DNA from: Thalassobacillus devorans | GTDB lineage: Bacteria > Bacillota > Bacilli > Bacillales > Halobacillaceae | Assembly: GCF_900176565.1 (NCBI RefSeq) | Contig: NZ_FXEH01000005.1 | Span: 1,017,384 to 1,081,383, forward strand | DNA length: 64,000 nt | Direction: 5' to 3' | Shown: one piece after another, positions 7,014 to 14,991 of the stretch | How the letters are laid out: the number at the start of each line of letters is the position of its first letter | Position numbering within the stretch: position 1 is the first letter of the stretch | The notes under the pieces: model-generated | Databases searched by the model: none | What the model saw: only the letters and a program-made list of their open reading frames with translations | What the model was told of the DNA's origin: nothing | Translations under genes and position numbers: made by a program

Positions 7014-8393
7014 TTAGGCCTTTACTGGTTCACCGATCATTTCTGTACGTACATCAAACAACTCCAATGGATCATCGACTGGCATGGTGTGGTTCATGGT
7101 CCAGGAGTAGGATGCTGTTGCAGGTAAGACATCATCGACAATGAATGCGGCTGTTCCAGCTGTACCTTTTACCTCTGGAAGGCGGGCGTAGAATATCTGC
7201 CGAGTGCCGAATAGTGTCAGTGCTTCTGCTTCTTCGGCTGTTTCAGCAATCCCTTCCACGACAATACACAACTCATGAGATTTGATTTCTTTTACCGGCT
7301 CAAGGTCGCCCATGACACCGTTTTTACCAAAGACACGGAAGCTGATCTTGTAATCCTGGTCTTTGAACTCCTCAGCCACTTGCTGTTCTGCCATCTCAAC
7401 TACTTTATCGATGTTTTGAATGGTATAAGGATCGCGGACACCTGCAATACCAATATATTTTTCACCATTTTTTCCGGAACCTTCTAATTTGACTTTCACC
7501 TTTCCTTCTACAGGTACGAACTCCATTCCAGTAATCCGAGTCGTTTTCTCATCGTACTGTTCGTATTTACAATTGGTCATATCCAGCATGCCGCCTGCGA
7601 CATACTCAAAGTAAGGGTTGGCGCGTTCATACATGGCATGGCCAGCTACAGAGGCAATCGTACAGCGCTGGTTCGGATGCATCGCCGTAACTTTTACATC
7701 TTCATGGGTAATCGTTCCGACGACACTTTCCTTGGCACCATAAGGTTCAGCGCAGAAGGAAGCGCATTCAAGAACTTTCCCAAGATAGTACGATTGTGCT
7801 TCCGGGAAGCCTTCCCTGATCGCTGGTGCTGCAAAAATGGCACAATCACTGGAGCGACCGCCAATGACAACATCCGCTCCCATATCCAATGCCTTGATGT
7901 AAGGGTGGACGCCTGCAACTCCGACGATACGTTCTGTTTTATCGACTTCTTCTTTCGTAAGCGGCGGGCGTTCATCCAGCCCCTCGACGATGACGTCCTG
8001 ATCTATTTTACCTTTTACACCTTCCTTATCGACTTCCGAGTAAAAATAGCCGATTTTAAAAGGAGGAAGGTTATGTTCCGCTGCAATCTCCTTGATTAAA
8101 TCTACATACATATCAACACGGCTGTTGGATCCGGAGTCTCCTGCTGATCCGACAAGCATAGGTACATTCTGTTCTCGTGCGGCAAGAAGCATTAATTCCA
8201 GGTCATGTTTCTGCCATTTACGCATGCTGACGGAACGGTCAGCTCCAAGGGCAGTTGCCCCGATATCATCACTTCCGGAATCACAGCAATAATAATCCGG
8301 TTTCGTAGCCGCTGCTATTTTAAAACTTTCTTCTTTCGTGGGTGCGAATCCTAAGTGGCCATTCGGGCACACAATGCGAAGTTGCTCTTTCAT
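7014..8393 (-). CDS. AtuA-like (DUF1446) protein
   Basis: 459 residues. I chose the ATG at 8393 because an AAAGGGGA site lies just upstream, conserved family sequence starts there (LRIVCPNGHLGFAPTKEE), and the operator and promoter would fall inside any longer reading frame. Clear family elements are CCDSGSDDIGATALG, GSAGDSGSNSRVD, DVVIGGRSSDCAIFA and FFPV-type substitutes further on. AtuA is named for acyclic terpene utilisation in Pseudomonas, but most DUF1446 members have unknown reactions, so the name should not be taken as a function. Here it pairs with DUF4387, a permease and a GntR regulator, suggesting breakdown of a carboxylic acid or CoA ester. Product and substrate are unresolved. 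Confidence 0.82.
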   Translation of the reverse strand: MKEQLRIVCPNGHLGFAPTKEESFKIAAATKPDYYCCDSGSDDIGATALGADRSVSMRKWQKHDLELMLLAAREQNVPMLVGSAGDSGSNSRVDMYVDLIKEIAAEHNLPPFKIGYFYSEVDKEGVKGKIDQDVIVEGLDERPPLTKEEVDKTERIVGVAGVHPYIKALDMGADVVIGGRSSDCAIFAAPAIREGFPEAQSYYLGKVLECASFCAEPYGAKESVVGTITHEDVKVTAMHPNQRCTIASVAGHAMYERANPYFEYVAGGMLDMTNCKYEQYDEKTTRITGMEFVPVEGKVKVKLEGSGKNGEKYIGIAGVRDPYTIQNIDKVVEMAEQQVAEEFKDQDYKISFRVFGKNGVMGDLEPVKEIKSHELCIVVEGIAETAEEAEALTLFGTRQIFYARLPEVKGTAGTAAFIVDDVLPATASYSWTMNHTMPVDDPLELFDVRTEMIGEPVKA

Positions 8394-8428
8394 GTAAAAG
8401 TTCCCCTTTCGGAAAATAAAAGTGTATG

Positions 8429-8448
8429 ACATGTTATAACCAGTTGAA
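8429..8448 (+). promoter_or_regulatory. GntR operator copy 1 (atuA promoter)
   Basis: ACATGTTATAACCAGTTGAA, identical over 20 bases to the element at 9532-9551. It lies just downstream of the atuA -10 box (8452-8457), over the predicted start point, where a repressor would block transcription. Confidence 0.75.
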
Positions 8449-8451
8449 CCG

Positions 8452-8480
8452 AGTATAAGACATCTAAATTTGTTTGTCAA
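8452..8480 (-). promoter_or_regulatory. Sigma-A promoter of atuA-DUF4387
   Basis: Minus strand TTGACA, 17-base spacer, TATACT: a near-consensus promoter. Such a strong promoter next to an operator fits repression control. Confidence 0.85.
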
Positions 8481-8601
8481 TTCTGAATTTTAAAATTGTT
8501 ATTTTCAATCATTATTTATTGCCCCGACCATCAGGATAACCACCACGTAGGGTGAGGCACTGGAATCTATTAAATTCCTGAATCATTTAAGAGTATCCAT
8601 C

Positions 8602-8629
8602 AAAAAAAGAACCTATGTTCAATAGGTTC
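8602..8629 (-). terminator. Terminator of gntR
   Basis: Minus strand GAACCTAT, short loop, ATAGGTTC, then seven T. The stem starts at the gntR stop codon. Confidence 0.85.
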
Positions 8630-9377
8630 ACTGGATGGATCTTGTTATGAAAAATTTGTATTTATCACCTTTATAGTAAGAAGTACGGTATTCGATTGCT
8701 CTGTCTTCAGCATAAATGATCGATGTCACTTTAAAGATGGGTGTTACTTCGTCCAATCTTAATATTTTTGCAAGCCGATCATCGGAAAGCACAGATTCAA
8801 AGGTCTGCTTACTATGGGTCGGCGATATGGCTCCTATATTTTTATATAAATCTAATGTCGTAAACGGTCTTCCCGCTTTCTTTTCCTCCCTGGCCGCTTC
8901 AATCACCTGTTTACCGATATCTATTGGAAAGAAGCTGTCGTAGAATACTATCGGCAATTCATCCCCATACCCGACCAGTTGCAGGTTATAAAGGCTGTCT
9001 ATCATATCAACCCCTAATAACGTACCAAGCTGCAAATCTGTCACTGTCATTTCAGCTTTAACGATATCAGTAGATGCCACCAGTCCTTGCTGGGATAAAG
9101 TAGATTGAAAGCTATCCACCTTGCTTAGTTCCTGCTTGATCGTAGGTGTTGCTACAAACGTCCCTTTACCATGTGTACGATATAACAGGCCTTCATTCAC
9201 CGCCAGATCGATCGCCTGCCTGACGGTTATTCTGCTGACTTCATAATCCTTCCCGAGTTCCCGTTCGGAAGGTATCTGCTGTTCCGGCGCCCATTCCCCA
9301 GCGTTTATTTTATCTGCTATGATGTTTTTCAATTGTATGTAAAGCGGAGTCGAGCGATCACGTTTGATATCCAACAT
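8628..9377 (-). CDS. GntR/HutC-family repressor with UTRA ligand domain
   Basis: 249 residues. Residues 1-70 form a GntR winged helix (PLYIQLKNIIADKI, QQIPSERELGKDYEVSRITVRQAI) and about 90-245 a UTRA effector domain ending IEYRTSYYKGDKYKFFI. HutC-type regulators are usually repressors released by a pathway metabolite. It lies between the atuA and permease operons, and three copies of one operator are found at their promoters, including one over its own -10 box, so it should be the local regulator and self-regulated. Its own terminator overlaps the stop codon. The ligand is unknown; compounds carried by the adjacent permease are the obvious candidates. Confidence 0.9.
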   Translation of the reverse strand: MLDIKRDRSTPLYIQLKNIIADKINAGEWAPEQQIPSERELGKDYEVSRITVRQAIDLAVNEGLLYRTHGKGTFVATPTIKQELSKVDSFQSTLSQQGLVASTDIVKAEMTVTDLQLGTLLGVDMIDSLYNLQLVGYGDELPIVFYDSFFPIDIGKQVIEAAREEKKAGRPFTTLDLYKNIGAISPTHSKQTFESVLSDDRLAKILRLDEVTPIFKVTSIIYAEDRAIEYRTSYYKGDKYKFFITRSIQ

Positions 9378-9409
9378 TTCCTCACCATCATTCTCTAATA
9401 GTTGTATGC

Positions 9410-9422
9410 ACTGATTATAACA
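9410..9422 (-). promoter_or_regulatory. GntR operator copy 3 (gntR promoter)
   Basis: On minus: TGTTATAATCAGT, 12 of 13 bases shared with the other two copies (TGTTATAACCAGT). It contains TATAAT, the likely -10 box of gntR, consistent with autorepression. Confidence 0.6.
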
Positions 9423-9491
9423 ACATTTATGACCAGATAAAACTATTACGCTGTTAAATTATAGTAATACACAAGTTTTTTAAAAAATTGT

Positions 9492-9519
9492 TTGATAATT
9501 ATTAATAATCTGATATAAT
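9492..9519 (+). promoter_or_regulatory. Sigma-A promoter of permease operon
   Basis: TTGATA, 16-base spacer, TATAAT, ending 12 bases before operator copy 2. Confidence 0.75.
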
Positions 9520-9531
9520 CGAAAATACATT

Positions 9532-9551
9532 ACATGTTATAACCAGTTGAA
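9532..9551 (+). promoter_or_regulatory. GntR operator copy 2 (permease promoter)
   Basis: Same 20-base element as at 8429-8448, in the same orientation, just past the -10 box of the permease promoter. Confidence 0.75.
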
Positions 9552-9589
9552 ATAGTGTTAACGTCAAAACTTTTATTTTTACCATTAAC

Positions 9590-9603
9590 TGAAAGCGCTT
9601 TTA
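9590..9603 (+). promoter_or_regulatory. Candidate cre (CcpA) site
   Basis: TGAAAGCGCTTTTA matches the cre consensus with one mismatch and lies between promoter and ribosome site of the permease gene, a roadblock position. Carbon catabolite repression of the locus is inferred. Confidence 0.5.
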
Positions 9604-9616
9604 TGGAGGTGTACGT

Positions 9617-10987
9617 ATGGGAATCCCTTTACCGATGTTTTACTTGATCGGCTTGATTGTTTTTGTTGCTGTCCTGTTCATTGGCTTTAAGCGTCCGATG
9701 TACGAAGTCATGACACTTTCCTTCTTTTTCATCGTCCTGATATCCGGCCAGTTGGATATCATGTGGTCCGCTCTTCTTTATCCATCAACCAGCAGCTTAT
9801 TTTATGCCATCTTCGCATTTATGGTGGTTGCTGTGTTATTTGATGCTACCAAAGTAGTTCAACGCATCATCAATCTCATGCTGTCCGTTGTAGGAAAATT
9901 CCGAGGCGGGGCTGGTTATGTTTCTTTATTAGGAAGCACGTTCATGGCCTCTCTTTCCGGTACTGGTCCTGGAAACGTGGCAGCTACCGGAGTATTCACC
10001 ATTCCGACTATGAAGAAAGCAGGTTACCCTGCCCCATTAGCTGCTACAACTGAAATGTCCTCCAGTATGCTCGGGAATATTATCCCTCCGTCCGGAATTG
10101 TCCTGTTAACCTTTGGAATATTGAACGAAGTCAACCCTGGCAGTATTACCCTCAGCCAGTGGATCATCGCTGCCTATGGTATCGGCTTATGGTTCTTCGT
10201 TCAGCGCTGGCTCACGTTATGGGGGCTTTGCAAGTACTATAAAGTACAACCCATTGCGAAAAAAGAACTCCCGTCTTTCAACAAAAGCCTCCGTATCGGC
10301 TGGCCGGCACTGGTTTTGCCTGCGTTGATTTTTGTACCACTGTTTGCTGATGCTCAGTTCAAAGACCTGATCACTGCTCGTATTGGAGCGGATGGATCGG
10401 ACGCTTTTTCTGCATCGGTTCTTATGTTCACCCCTGCGATAGCAGGTGCCTATGCGATCGGAATTGGAAAGAAAGCTTTTTTCAACACGAAACGCTCTCA
10501 TATGGACAGACTGATTGAAGTTTTCAAAGACTCCTTGCCCCAAGTAGTTCCGATCGGTATCACCATTTACATGACGTACGCCACTTCCCAGGTATTCATC
10601 GGCATGCAGATGGAAGAAGTTATCCGCAACTGGTTTGTTTCGATGGGGATGACGATTCCAGTGATGATTCTGATTCTGCCGTTTTTCTTCATGCTGCTTG
10701 GCATGGTGCTTCCTGGTTCCGGACAAATCGCTATCCTTGGCGGTGCCATGATTGGTGCGTTTGGCGCCCTTGGAGGAGATCCGGTACTATTTGCCCTCAT
10801 GCTTCCTGCCATGACCGGCGCACTGGAAGGAATGACTCCACCGCTGGCACTCGGGCTTTTTGTCGCCATGGGGATTGCAGGGTCTGGATTCAAAGAAACC
10901 TCGAAGCTCGCGATTATTTGGATACTGCTCCATGTGGTGTTAAGTATCATCTTATTGACTGGTGTCCTTCCGATTTTTGGACTATAA
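9617..10987 (+). CDS. TRAP-like large permease subunit
   Basis: 456 residues with roughly 11-12 membrane helices. The signature SGTGPGNVAATGVFTIPTMK followed by GYPAPLAATTEMSSSMLGNI and IPPSG is that of TRAP (DctM-type) permeases and relatives, and a matching half-repeat near residues 370-400 reads VLPGSGQIAILGGAMIGA. The start has GGAGGTG 5 bases upstream. It is first in a three-gene operon with a small two-helix protein and a C26 amidase, under operator copy 2 and a cre-like site. No extracellular binding-protein gene is adjacent, unlike in most TRAP systems. It probably imports the compound broken down by the AtuA/DUF4387 pair. Confidence 0.75.
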   Translation: MGIPLPMFYLIGLIVFVAVLFIGFKRPMYEVMTLSFFFIVLISGQLDIMWSALLYPSTSSLFYAIFAFMVVAVLFDATKVVQRIINLMLSVVGKFRGGAGYVSLLGSTFMASLSGTGPGNVAATGVFTIPTMKKAGYPAPLAATTEMSSSMLGNIIPPSGIVLLTFGILNEVNPGSITLSQWIIAAYGIGLWFFVQRWLTLWGLCKYYKVQPIAKKELPSFNKSLRIGWPALVLPALIFVPLFADAQFKDLITARIGADGSDAFSASVLMFTPAIAGAYAIGIGKKAFFNTKRSHMDRLIEVFKDSLPQVVPIGITIYMTYATSQVFIGMQMEEVIRNWFVSMGMTIPVMILILPFFFMLLGMVLPGSGQIAILGGAMIGAFGALGGDPVLFALMLPAMTGALEGMTPPLALGLFVAMGIAGSGFKETSKLAIIWILLHVVLSIILLTGVLPIFGL

Positions 10988-11003
10988 CCCGGAGGTGTGT
11001 ATA

Positions 11004-11312
11004 ATGAAAAAAACGATTACTAATCTTTTCGCTAATCTATATGCCTGGATTGCTTTTTTGACGATGTCCCTTGGACTGTTGACTGCTGTCATGTTTGGCG
11101 CTTCCCTTGTCATCGGCGGCAGTGCCGGTGAGTCTGTTGCTGTATTGGCAGGAAACATGATGAGCTGGGGCATCCGGTTCGCTGCCATAGCGATGGTAGT
11201 GGGTATTGTCCATACCTATGCTGCAAAAGAACACAGCCTGACACTAAAATCTGAATCAAAAGAAGTAGCAGATAAGGAAATTCAAAATGCACGTGTAGAG
11301 GAAGCGATGTAA
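11004..11312 (+). CDS. Small two-helix membrane protein, possible permease partner
   Basis: 102 residues from ATG 11004, which has GGAGGTG 8 bases upstream; the longer frame starting in the permease has no support. Two hydrophobic helices (about 11-37 and 48-70) are followed by a charged, Glu/Lys-rich tail of about 30 residues. It lies 16 bases after the permease and 19 before the C26 gene. Its position and size suggest an accessory subunit, perhaps replacing the DctQ small subunit of TRAP systems, but I do not recognise DctQ sequence and the protein is shorter. Function unknown. Confidence 0.7.
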   Translation: MKKTITNLFANLYAWIAFLTMSLGLLTAVMFGASLVIGGSAGESVAVLAGNMMSWGIRFAAIAMVVGIVHTYAAKEHSLTLKSESKEVADKEIQNARVEEAM

Positions 11313-11331
11313 TTAAACGAGGTGAAACGTT

Positions 11332-12069
11332 TTGAAACCTTGGATTGGTGTCACTGTCCACATGGACGAGGGGAAAGAGGACGACCTATACCCTCATCAT
11401 CCTTTGTTATATGTGGAGCGTGACTATATACAAGCATTAGAAGAGCATGATATGAATCCTGTATTAATTCCGGTATTGAGTAATGCGGGTAATGTTCCTG
11501 ACTACCTGGAAAAGCTGGATGGTCTTATCATGACCGGCGGTGGCTATTTAAACTTAAGTAAACCGTTGTCTGCCTCTACCCGCCTTCGGGAAACGGGCAG
11601 CAAACGGTTCGCTTTTGAAGAACAGTTTTTGAAAGCGGCTGTAGAGAGTGGGATGCCTGTACTTGGTGTCTGCCGGGGCATGCAAATGATCAATGAAGTG
11701 TTTGGAGGAAATCTACAAAACCTCAAGAACAACGACCACCACCAGGAGGTAAAAGGACTTGAGGGCTCTCTTCCTGTTCATGGTTTAGAGCTCGATAGTT
11801 CTTCTTACCTGGCAAATATTATCGGCAATAAGCCATTACAAGTGAATTCACGCCATCGTCAGGTCATCAGCCAGACAGGCAAAGGCCTGAAACCTGTCGC
11901 CTGGTCCAAAGACGATCAGTTGATCGAAGCCATTGAAAGTGTAGAAGACAGGTGGTTAATCGGCCTGCAATTCCACCCGGAACAACTATATAAAAAGGAA
12001 CAAAGATGGTCCTTGCTGTTTCAATCTTTCAAAGATGCAGCACTAGCCTATCGGAATTCCCAGGTTTAG
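11332..12069 (+). CDS. Gamma-glutamyl-gamma-aminobutyrate hydrolase-like (peptidase C26)
   Basis: 245 residues from a TTG start with an ACGAGGTG site. This is a class I glutamine-amidotransferase fold: nucleophile Cys in GVCRGMQMINEVFGGNLQN, His and Glu in LQFHPEQ near the C-terminus. PuuD-type enzymes of this family cleave gamma-glutamyl amides in putrescine breakdown. Here, no putrescine genes are present; the gene is last in the permease operon, so the native substrate may be a gamma-glutamylated or other amide form of what the permease imports. Active-site residues are intact, so a hydrolase is likely. The precise reaction is not established. Confidence 0.8.
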   Translation: MKPWIGVTVHMDEGKEDDLYPHHPLLYVERDYIQALEEHDMNPVLIPVLSNAGNVPDYLEKLDGLIMTGGGYLNLSKPLSASTRLRETGSKRFAFEEQFLKAAVESGMPVLGVCRGMQMINEVFGGNLQNLKNNDHHQEVKGLEGSLPVHGLELDSSSYLANIIGNKPLQVNSRHRQVISQTGKGLKPVAWSKDDQLIEAIESVEDRWLIGLQFHPEQLYKKEQRWSLLFQSFKDAALAYRNSQV

Positions 12070-12071
12070 TC

Positions 12072-12107
12072 AAAAAGTACAAAGGCGCGTTGCCTTTGTA
12101 CTTTTTT
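12072..12107 (+). terminator. Terminator of permease-C26 operon
   Basis: AAAGTACAAAGGC, 5-base loop, GCCTTTGTACTTTTTT: 13-bp perfect stem with U-tract. Confidence 0.92.
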
Positions 12108-12204
12108 AATGCATGAAACATTTTATTTGGTGCCCGTTTCCTGTAATTGTTAAACTGTACGTAAGTTTTAAGATTCAAACTTTGATAGAAAGAAGTGGAA
12201 TAAC

Positions 12205-13227
12205 ATGTCTTCTGAATATAAAACATTACAGGAAATGCCGTTTTCCGTACTGGATTTGGCTCCCATCATTGAAGGCGGGACACCGCGGGATGCTTTCAAA
12301 AACACGGTAGATTTGGCTCAGCAAGCAGAAAAGCTGGGATACAACCGCTATTGGCTGGCAGAACACCATAATATGCCGTTCATTGCCAGTTCGGCTACTT
12401 CTGTCATCATTGGTCATGTCGCTGAAAATACATCTACCATCCGGGTCGGCTCCGGTGGCATCATGCTCCCTAATCACGCTCCTCTGATTATTGCTGAGCA
12501 TTTCGGCACCCTGGAGTCGCTTTATCCAGGACGGATTGACCTTGGACTGGGACGAGCTCCCGGAACGGATCAACTGACCGCTCAGGCCCTTAGAAGAGGA
12601 CGAAGAAGCGATGGACAGGACTTCCCTCAGCTTCTCCAGGAATTAAGGGCTTATTTCGATCCTGCATTAGCTGTTAGCGAAAAGCCGATCCGTGCCGTAC
12701 CTGGACAAGGGCTGGACATTCCAATTTGGCTGCTTGGTTCCAGCGGATTCAGCGCACAGCTTGCCGGACAGCTCGGTTTGCCATTCTCGTTTGCCAGTCA
12801 CTTTTCACCAAACAATACGCTGGCAGCGCTTGATTTATACCGCCGACACTTCCAGCCTTCAGAAGCGCTTGAAGAACCTCACGCCATGATGGGCTTGAAT
12901 GTAGTTGCTGCGGAAACAGATGAGGAAGCGGAATATCTGGCGACTTCCCTTTACCAGCAATTCCTGAACCTGATCCGCAACGATGAAGCACCATTGCAGC
13001 CTCCAGTGGATAATATGGACGAACTGTGGTCGCCGCATGAACATGCTGCATTACAACAACAGCTGGGTGCTTCGATCATCGGCAGCAGAGAAACAGTGAA
13101 GCGGAAGCTGGAAGAATTTATTGAGGAAACAAAAGCGGATGAGATTATGGTTACTTCTCAAATCTATGATCACGGGAAACGTCTGCGTTCATTTGAAATT
13201 GTGGCAGACATCATGAATGAAAAATAA
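12205..13227 (+). CDS. Luciferase-like (LLM class) flavin-dependent oxidoreductase
   Basis: 340 residues, a TIM-barrel of the bacterial luciferase-like family. Landmarks: [19 protein letters not shown] at the start, [32 protein letters not shown] and [16 protein letters not shown], the usual string in the MsnO8/YhbW-like single-component group. Members use reduced FMN, or F420 in actinobacteria, and most have no known substrate. It stands alone between two terminators. An upstream AGAAGTGGA serves as a weak ribosome site. No partner flavin reductase is adjacent, so reduced flavin must come from elsewhere. Confidence 0.85.
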   Translation: MSSEYKTLQEMPFSVLDLAPIIEGGTPRDAFKNTVDLAQQAEKLGYNRYWLAEHHNMPFIASSATSVIIGHVAENTSTIRVGSGGIMLPNHAPLIIAEHFGTLESLYPGRIDLGLGRAPGTDQLTAQALRRGRRSDGQDFPQLLQELRAYFDPALAVSEKPIRAVPGQGLDIPIWLLGSSGFSAQLAGQLGLPFSFASHFSPNNTLAALDLYRRHFQPSEALEEPHAMMGLNVVAAETDEEAEYLATSLYQQFLNLIRNDEAPLQPPVDNMDELWSPHEHAALQQQLGASIIGSRETVKRKLEEFIEETKADEIMVTSQIYDHGKRLRSFEIVADIMNEK

Positions 13228-13232
13228 TAGTA

Positions 13233-13267
13233 AGAGTCAGGCTCAACAGCAGCCTGGCTCTTCTTTT
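13233..13267. terminator. Bidirectional terminator
   Basis: AGAGTCAGGCT, loop, AGCCTGGCTCT then TCTTTT; on minus the same stem follows the M48 protease gene. Confidence 0.8.
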
Positions 13268-13268
13268 A

Positions 13269-14540
13269 TCATTTTTGATAGGATTCCAGCATCGCTATTC
13301 TTTCCATCATCGTCGGATGCCCGTAACGCAAGTATTTTACCAGTGCAGGCGGGTTGACATCGCTGAGCGATGTGACGGTCAATTGCTGAAACGACCCCAC
13401 GGCGGCCTCCCTATCCTGTGTCATTTCTATCGCATATTCATCAGCCGACTTCTCGGCACTTCGCGAGACAGCGAGTTCCACCGGGTTAGCAATAAAGGAC
13501 AACAAAGAAAAAATCAAGAGCAGCGCTGGAAGAGACGCGACATCCGTAACCCCTTTTACCTTCCATATGTTTCCCCACCGGTTAATAACCACATGGAAAA
13601 TACGATAACCGACGTATAATCCACCGAACGTGACGGCAATAGATCCTATCAACATCCATAATAAATGGTTTTTTACATAATGGCCGATTTCATGCGCCAT
13701 AATGAACAGCACTTCTGATTCGTCCAGTTTATTCAAGGTCGTATCCCACAATACGATACGAAGGTTCGACCCAATGCCATTGACATAAGCGTTCATGGCG
13801 TTAGTTTTCTCGGACATATCAACTTCATAAACACGTTCCGCCGGGATCTCCGCTTGTTCGGCCATCGCCAGTATTTTTTCTTCCAGCTGAGGATTGCTCA
13901 ACCGGGAAAAATCATTGTAAAGCGGGTCGATGACAACCGGCTGGATGTACATCATAAAAATCATAAATGGAATCATCAATATCCAGGCATATAACCACCA
14001 GCGTTTTTGAAAGCGCCGGATTAACATATAAAGGACCGTAATGAGCAGTGCCATAATAAGTGTACCGATCCAGAAGCTGATCAATTGATCGCGCATCCAT
14101 CCCGTGAAGCTTTGTGTCCCGATCCCATAGTTGACCGACAGGGTCCGTCTCGCGTAATCCAGCGGGAATGTCAGCAGCCATGTCAATGTGGACAGCAGCA
14201 GTACATAAATGGGAATATTGATAAACATAAAGCGGGACACACGTTCACCGAAATCTCTGAACAGTCGTGATACCCCAAAAACCAGGACGCCGAGGTAAAT
14301 CATCCACTCCAGGGGCAGGCCAAGGAAATACAACATGGATTGATAGCGGGAATAGTCCTGGCTCAGTTCAAGCTGTCGATCTGTCATGAATGTAGCCGGA
14401 TCTGCCCCGGTCCCCTCGTAAGCTTCGGGCACGCCAAAATCAGCCCACCAGAATAAGTAAGCCCCCATAATGAGGGCATAAAGGATATAGATACCGGCAG
14501 TCCAAAGCACAAACCGCTTTCTCACAACGCCCACCTCCAC
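13269..14540 (-). CDS. M48 family membrane metalloprotease (Ste24/CAAX type)
   Basis: 423 residues with about seven membrane helices. The zinc site is in MAHEIGHYVKNH (HExxH, near residue 285) and the third ligand in EKSADEYAIEMT further on. The N-terminal part with helices before the catalytic domain matches Ste24-type rather than HtpX-type size. Such enzymes trim prenylated proteins in eukaryotes; bacterial ones are thought to act in membrane protein quality control. It is monocistronic. The ATG at 14540 has GGAGGTGGGC just upstream. No regulatory site recognised. Confidence 0.88.
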   Translation of the reverse strand: MEVGVVRKRFVLWTAGIYILYALIMGAYLFWWADFGVPEAYEGTGADPATFMTDRQLELSQDYSRYQSMLYFLGLPLEWMIYLGVLVFGVSRLFRDFGERVSRFMFINIPIYVLLLSTLTWLLTFPLDYARRTLSVNYGIGTQSFTGWMRDQLISFWIGTLIMALLITVLYMLIRRFQKRWWLYAWILMIPFMIFMMYIQPVVIDPLYNDFSRLSNPQLEEKILAMAEQAEIPAERVYEVDMSEKTNAMNAYVNGIGSNLRIVLWDTTLNKLDESEVLFIMAHEIGHYVKNHLLWMLIGSIAVTFGGLYVGYRIFHVVINRWGNIWKVKGVTDVASLPALLLIFSLLSFIANPVELAVSRSAEKSADEYAIEMTQDREAAVGSFQQLTVTSLSDVNPPALVKYLRYGHPTMMERIAMLESYQK

Positions 14541-14721
14541 TACTTGTACTACTTCTATCTTATGTTTGATAAAAATGAATTATCTCGTTATCTATTATTT
14601 TACCATGTATGGATCGTCATCCTTTATCAGGGTTTATTGGAGTAACACCCATTTACTGTATAGAACGATTTTAGGAGCTACTCGATTCAGAGATAATTTG
14701 GTCCGTTGCTAAGTTGGAGTT

Positions 14722-14840
14722 AGGGCGGCTGGGAAACGGTGAGACTCCTGTGGGAACAACGGACTAGGTGAGACCCCGGAAGGCGATAGCCTGAGGAGGC
14801 TCAGCGTTCGCCCGCGGAAAGCGAACCGTTTCCCACGCCC
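14722..14840. repeat. Dispersed palindromic repeat, copy 1
   Basis: GC-rich block bounded by GGGAAACGGT (14731-14740) and its complement ACCGTTTCCC (14825-14834). Internal conserved blocks are GAGACTCCTG, GAGACCCC, GAGGAGGCTC and CCGCGGAAAGCGA. The same blocks in the same order occur in copy 2 (23516-23641, opposite strand), while the outer arms differ in sequence but stay complementary. The pattern recalls small palindromic elements scattered between genes in many Bacillaceae; I do not know an agreed name. No open reading frame of substance is inside. Confidence 0.75.
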
Positions 14841-14906
14841 CGGTCAGTCTTTTTATAGCAAATGGAACCGATCGATGTTCAGCGAACGGGGCTTTGAGGG
14901 AATAAG

Positions 14907-14957
14907 GCACATAAAAAATCGTCCTTTGGCGTATAACCTGGACGATTTTTTATGTGC
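14907..14957. terminator. Terminator of gltBD
   Basis: An 18-bp perfect stem GCACATAAAAAATCGTCC / GGACGATTTTTTATGTGC with a 15-base loop, followed by T-rich sequence on both strands. Confidence 0.85.
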
Positions 14958-14991
14958 TATTTTCTTTTGTTTACCATTTTCATTCGAAACT

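Noticed and set aside
7014-8480. AtuA-like gene starting at 8480
   Set aside because: The extra 29 codons overlap a consensus promoter and the GntR operator and are not family sequence.
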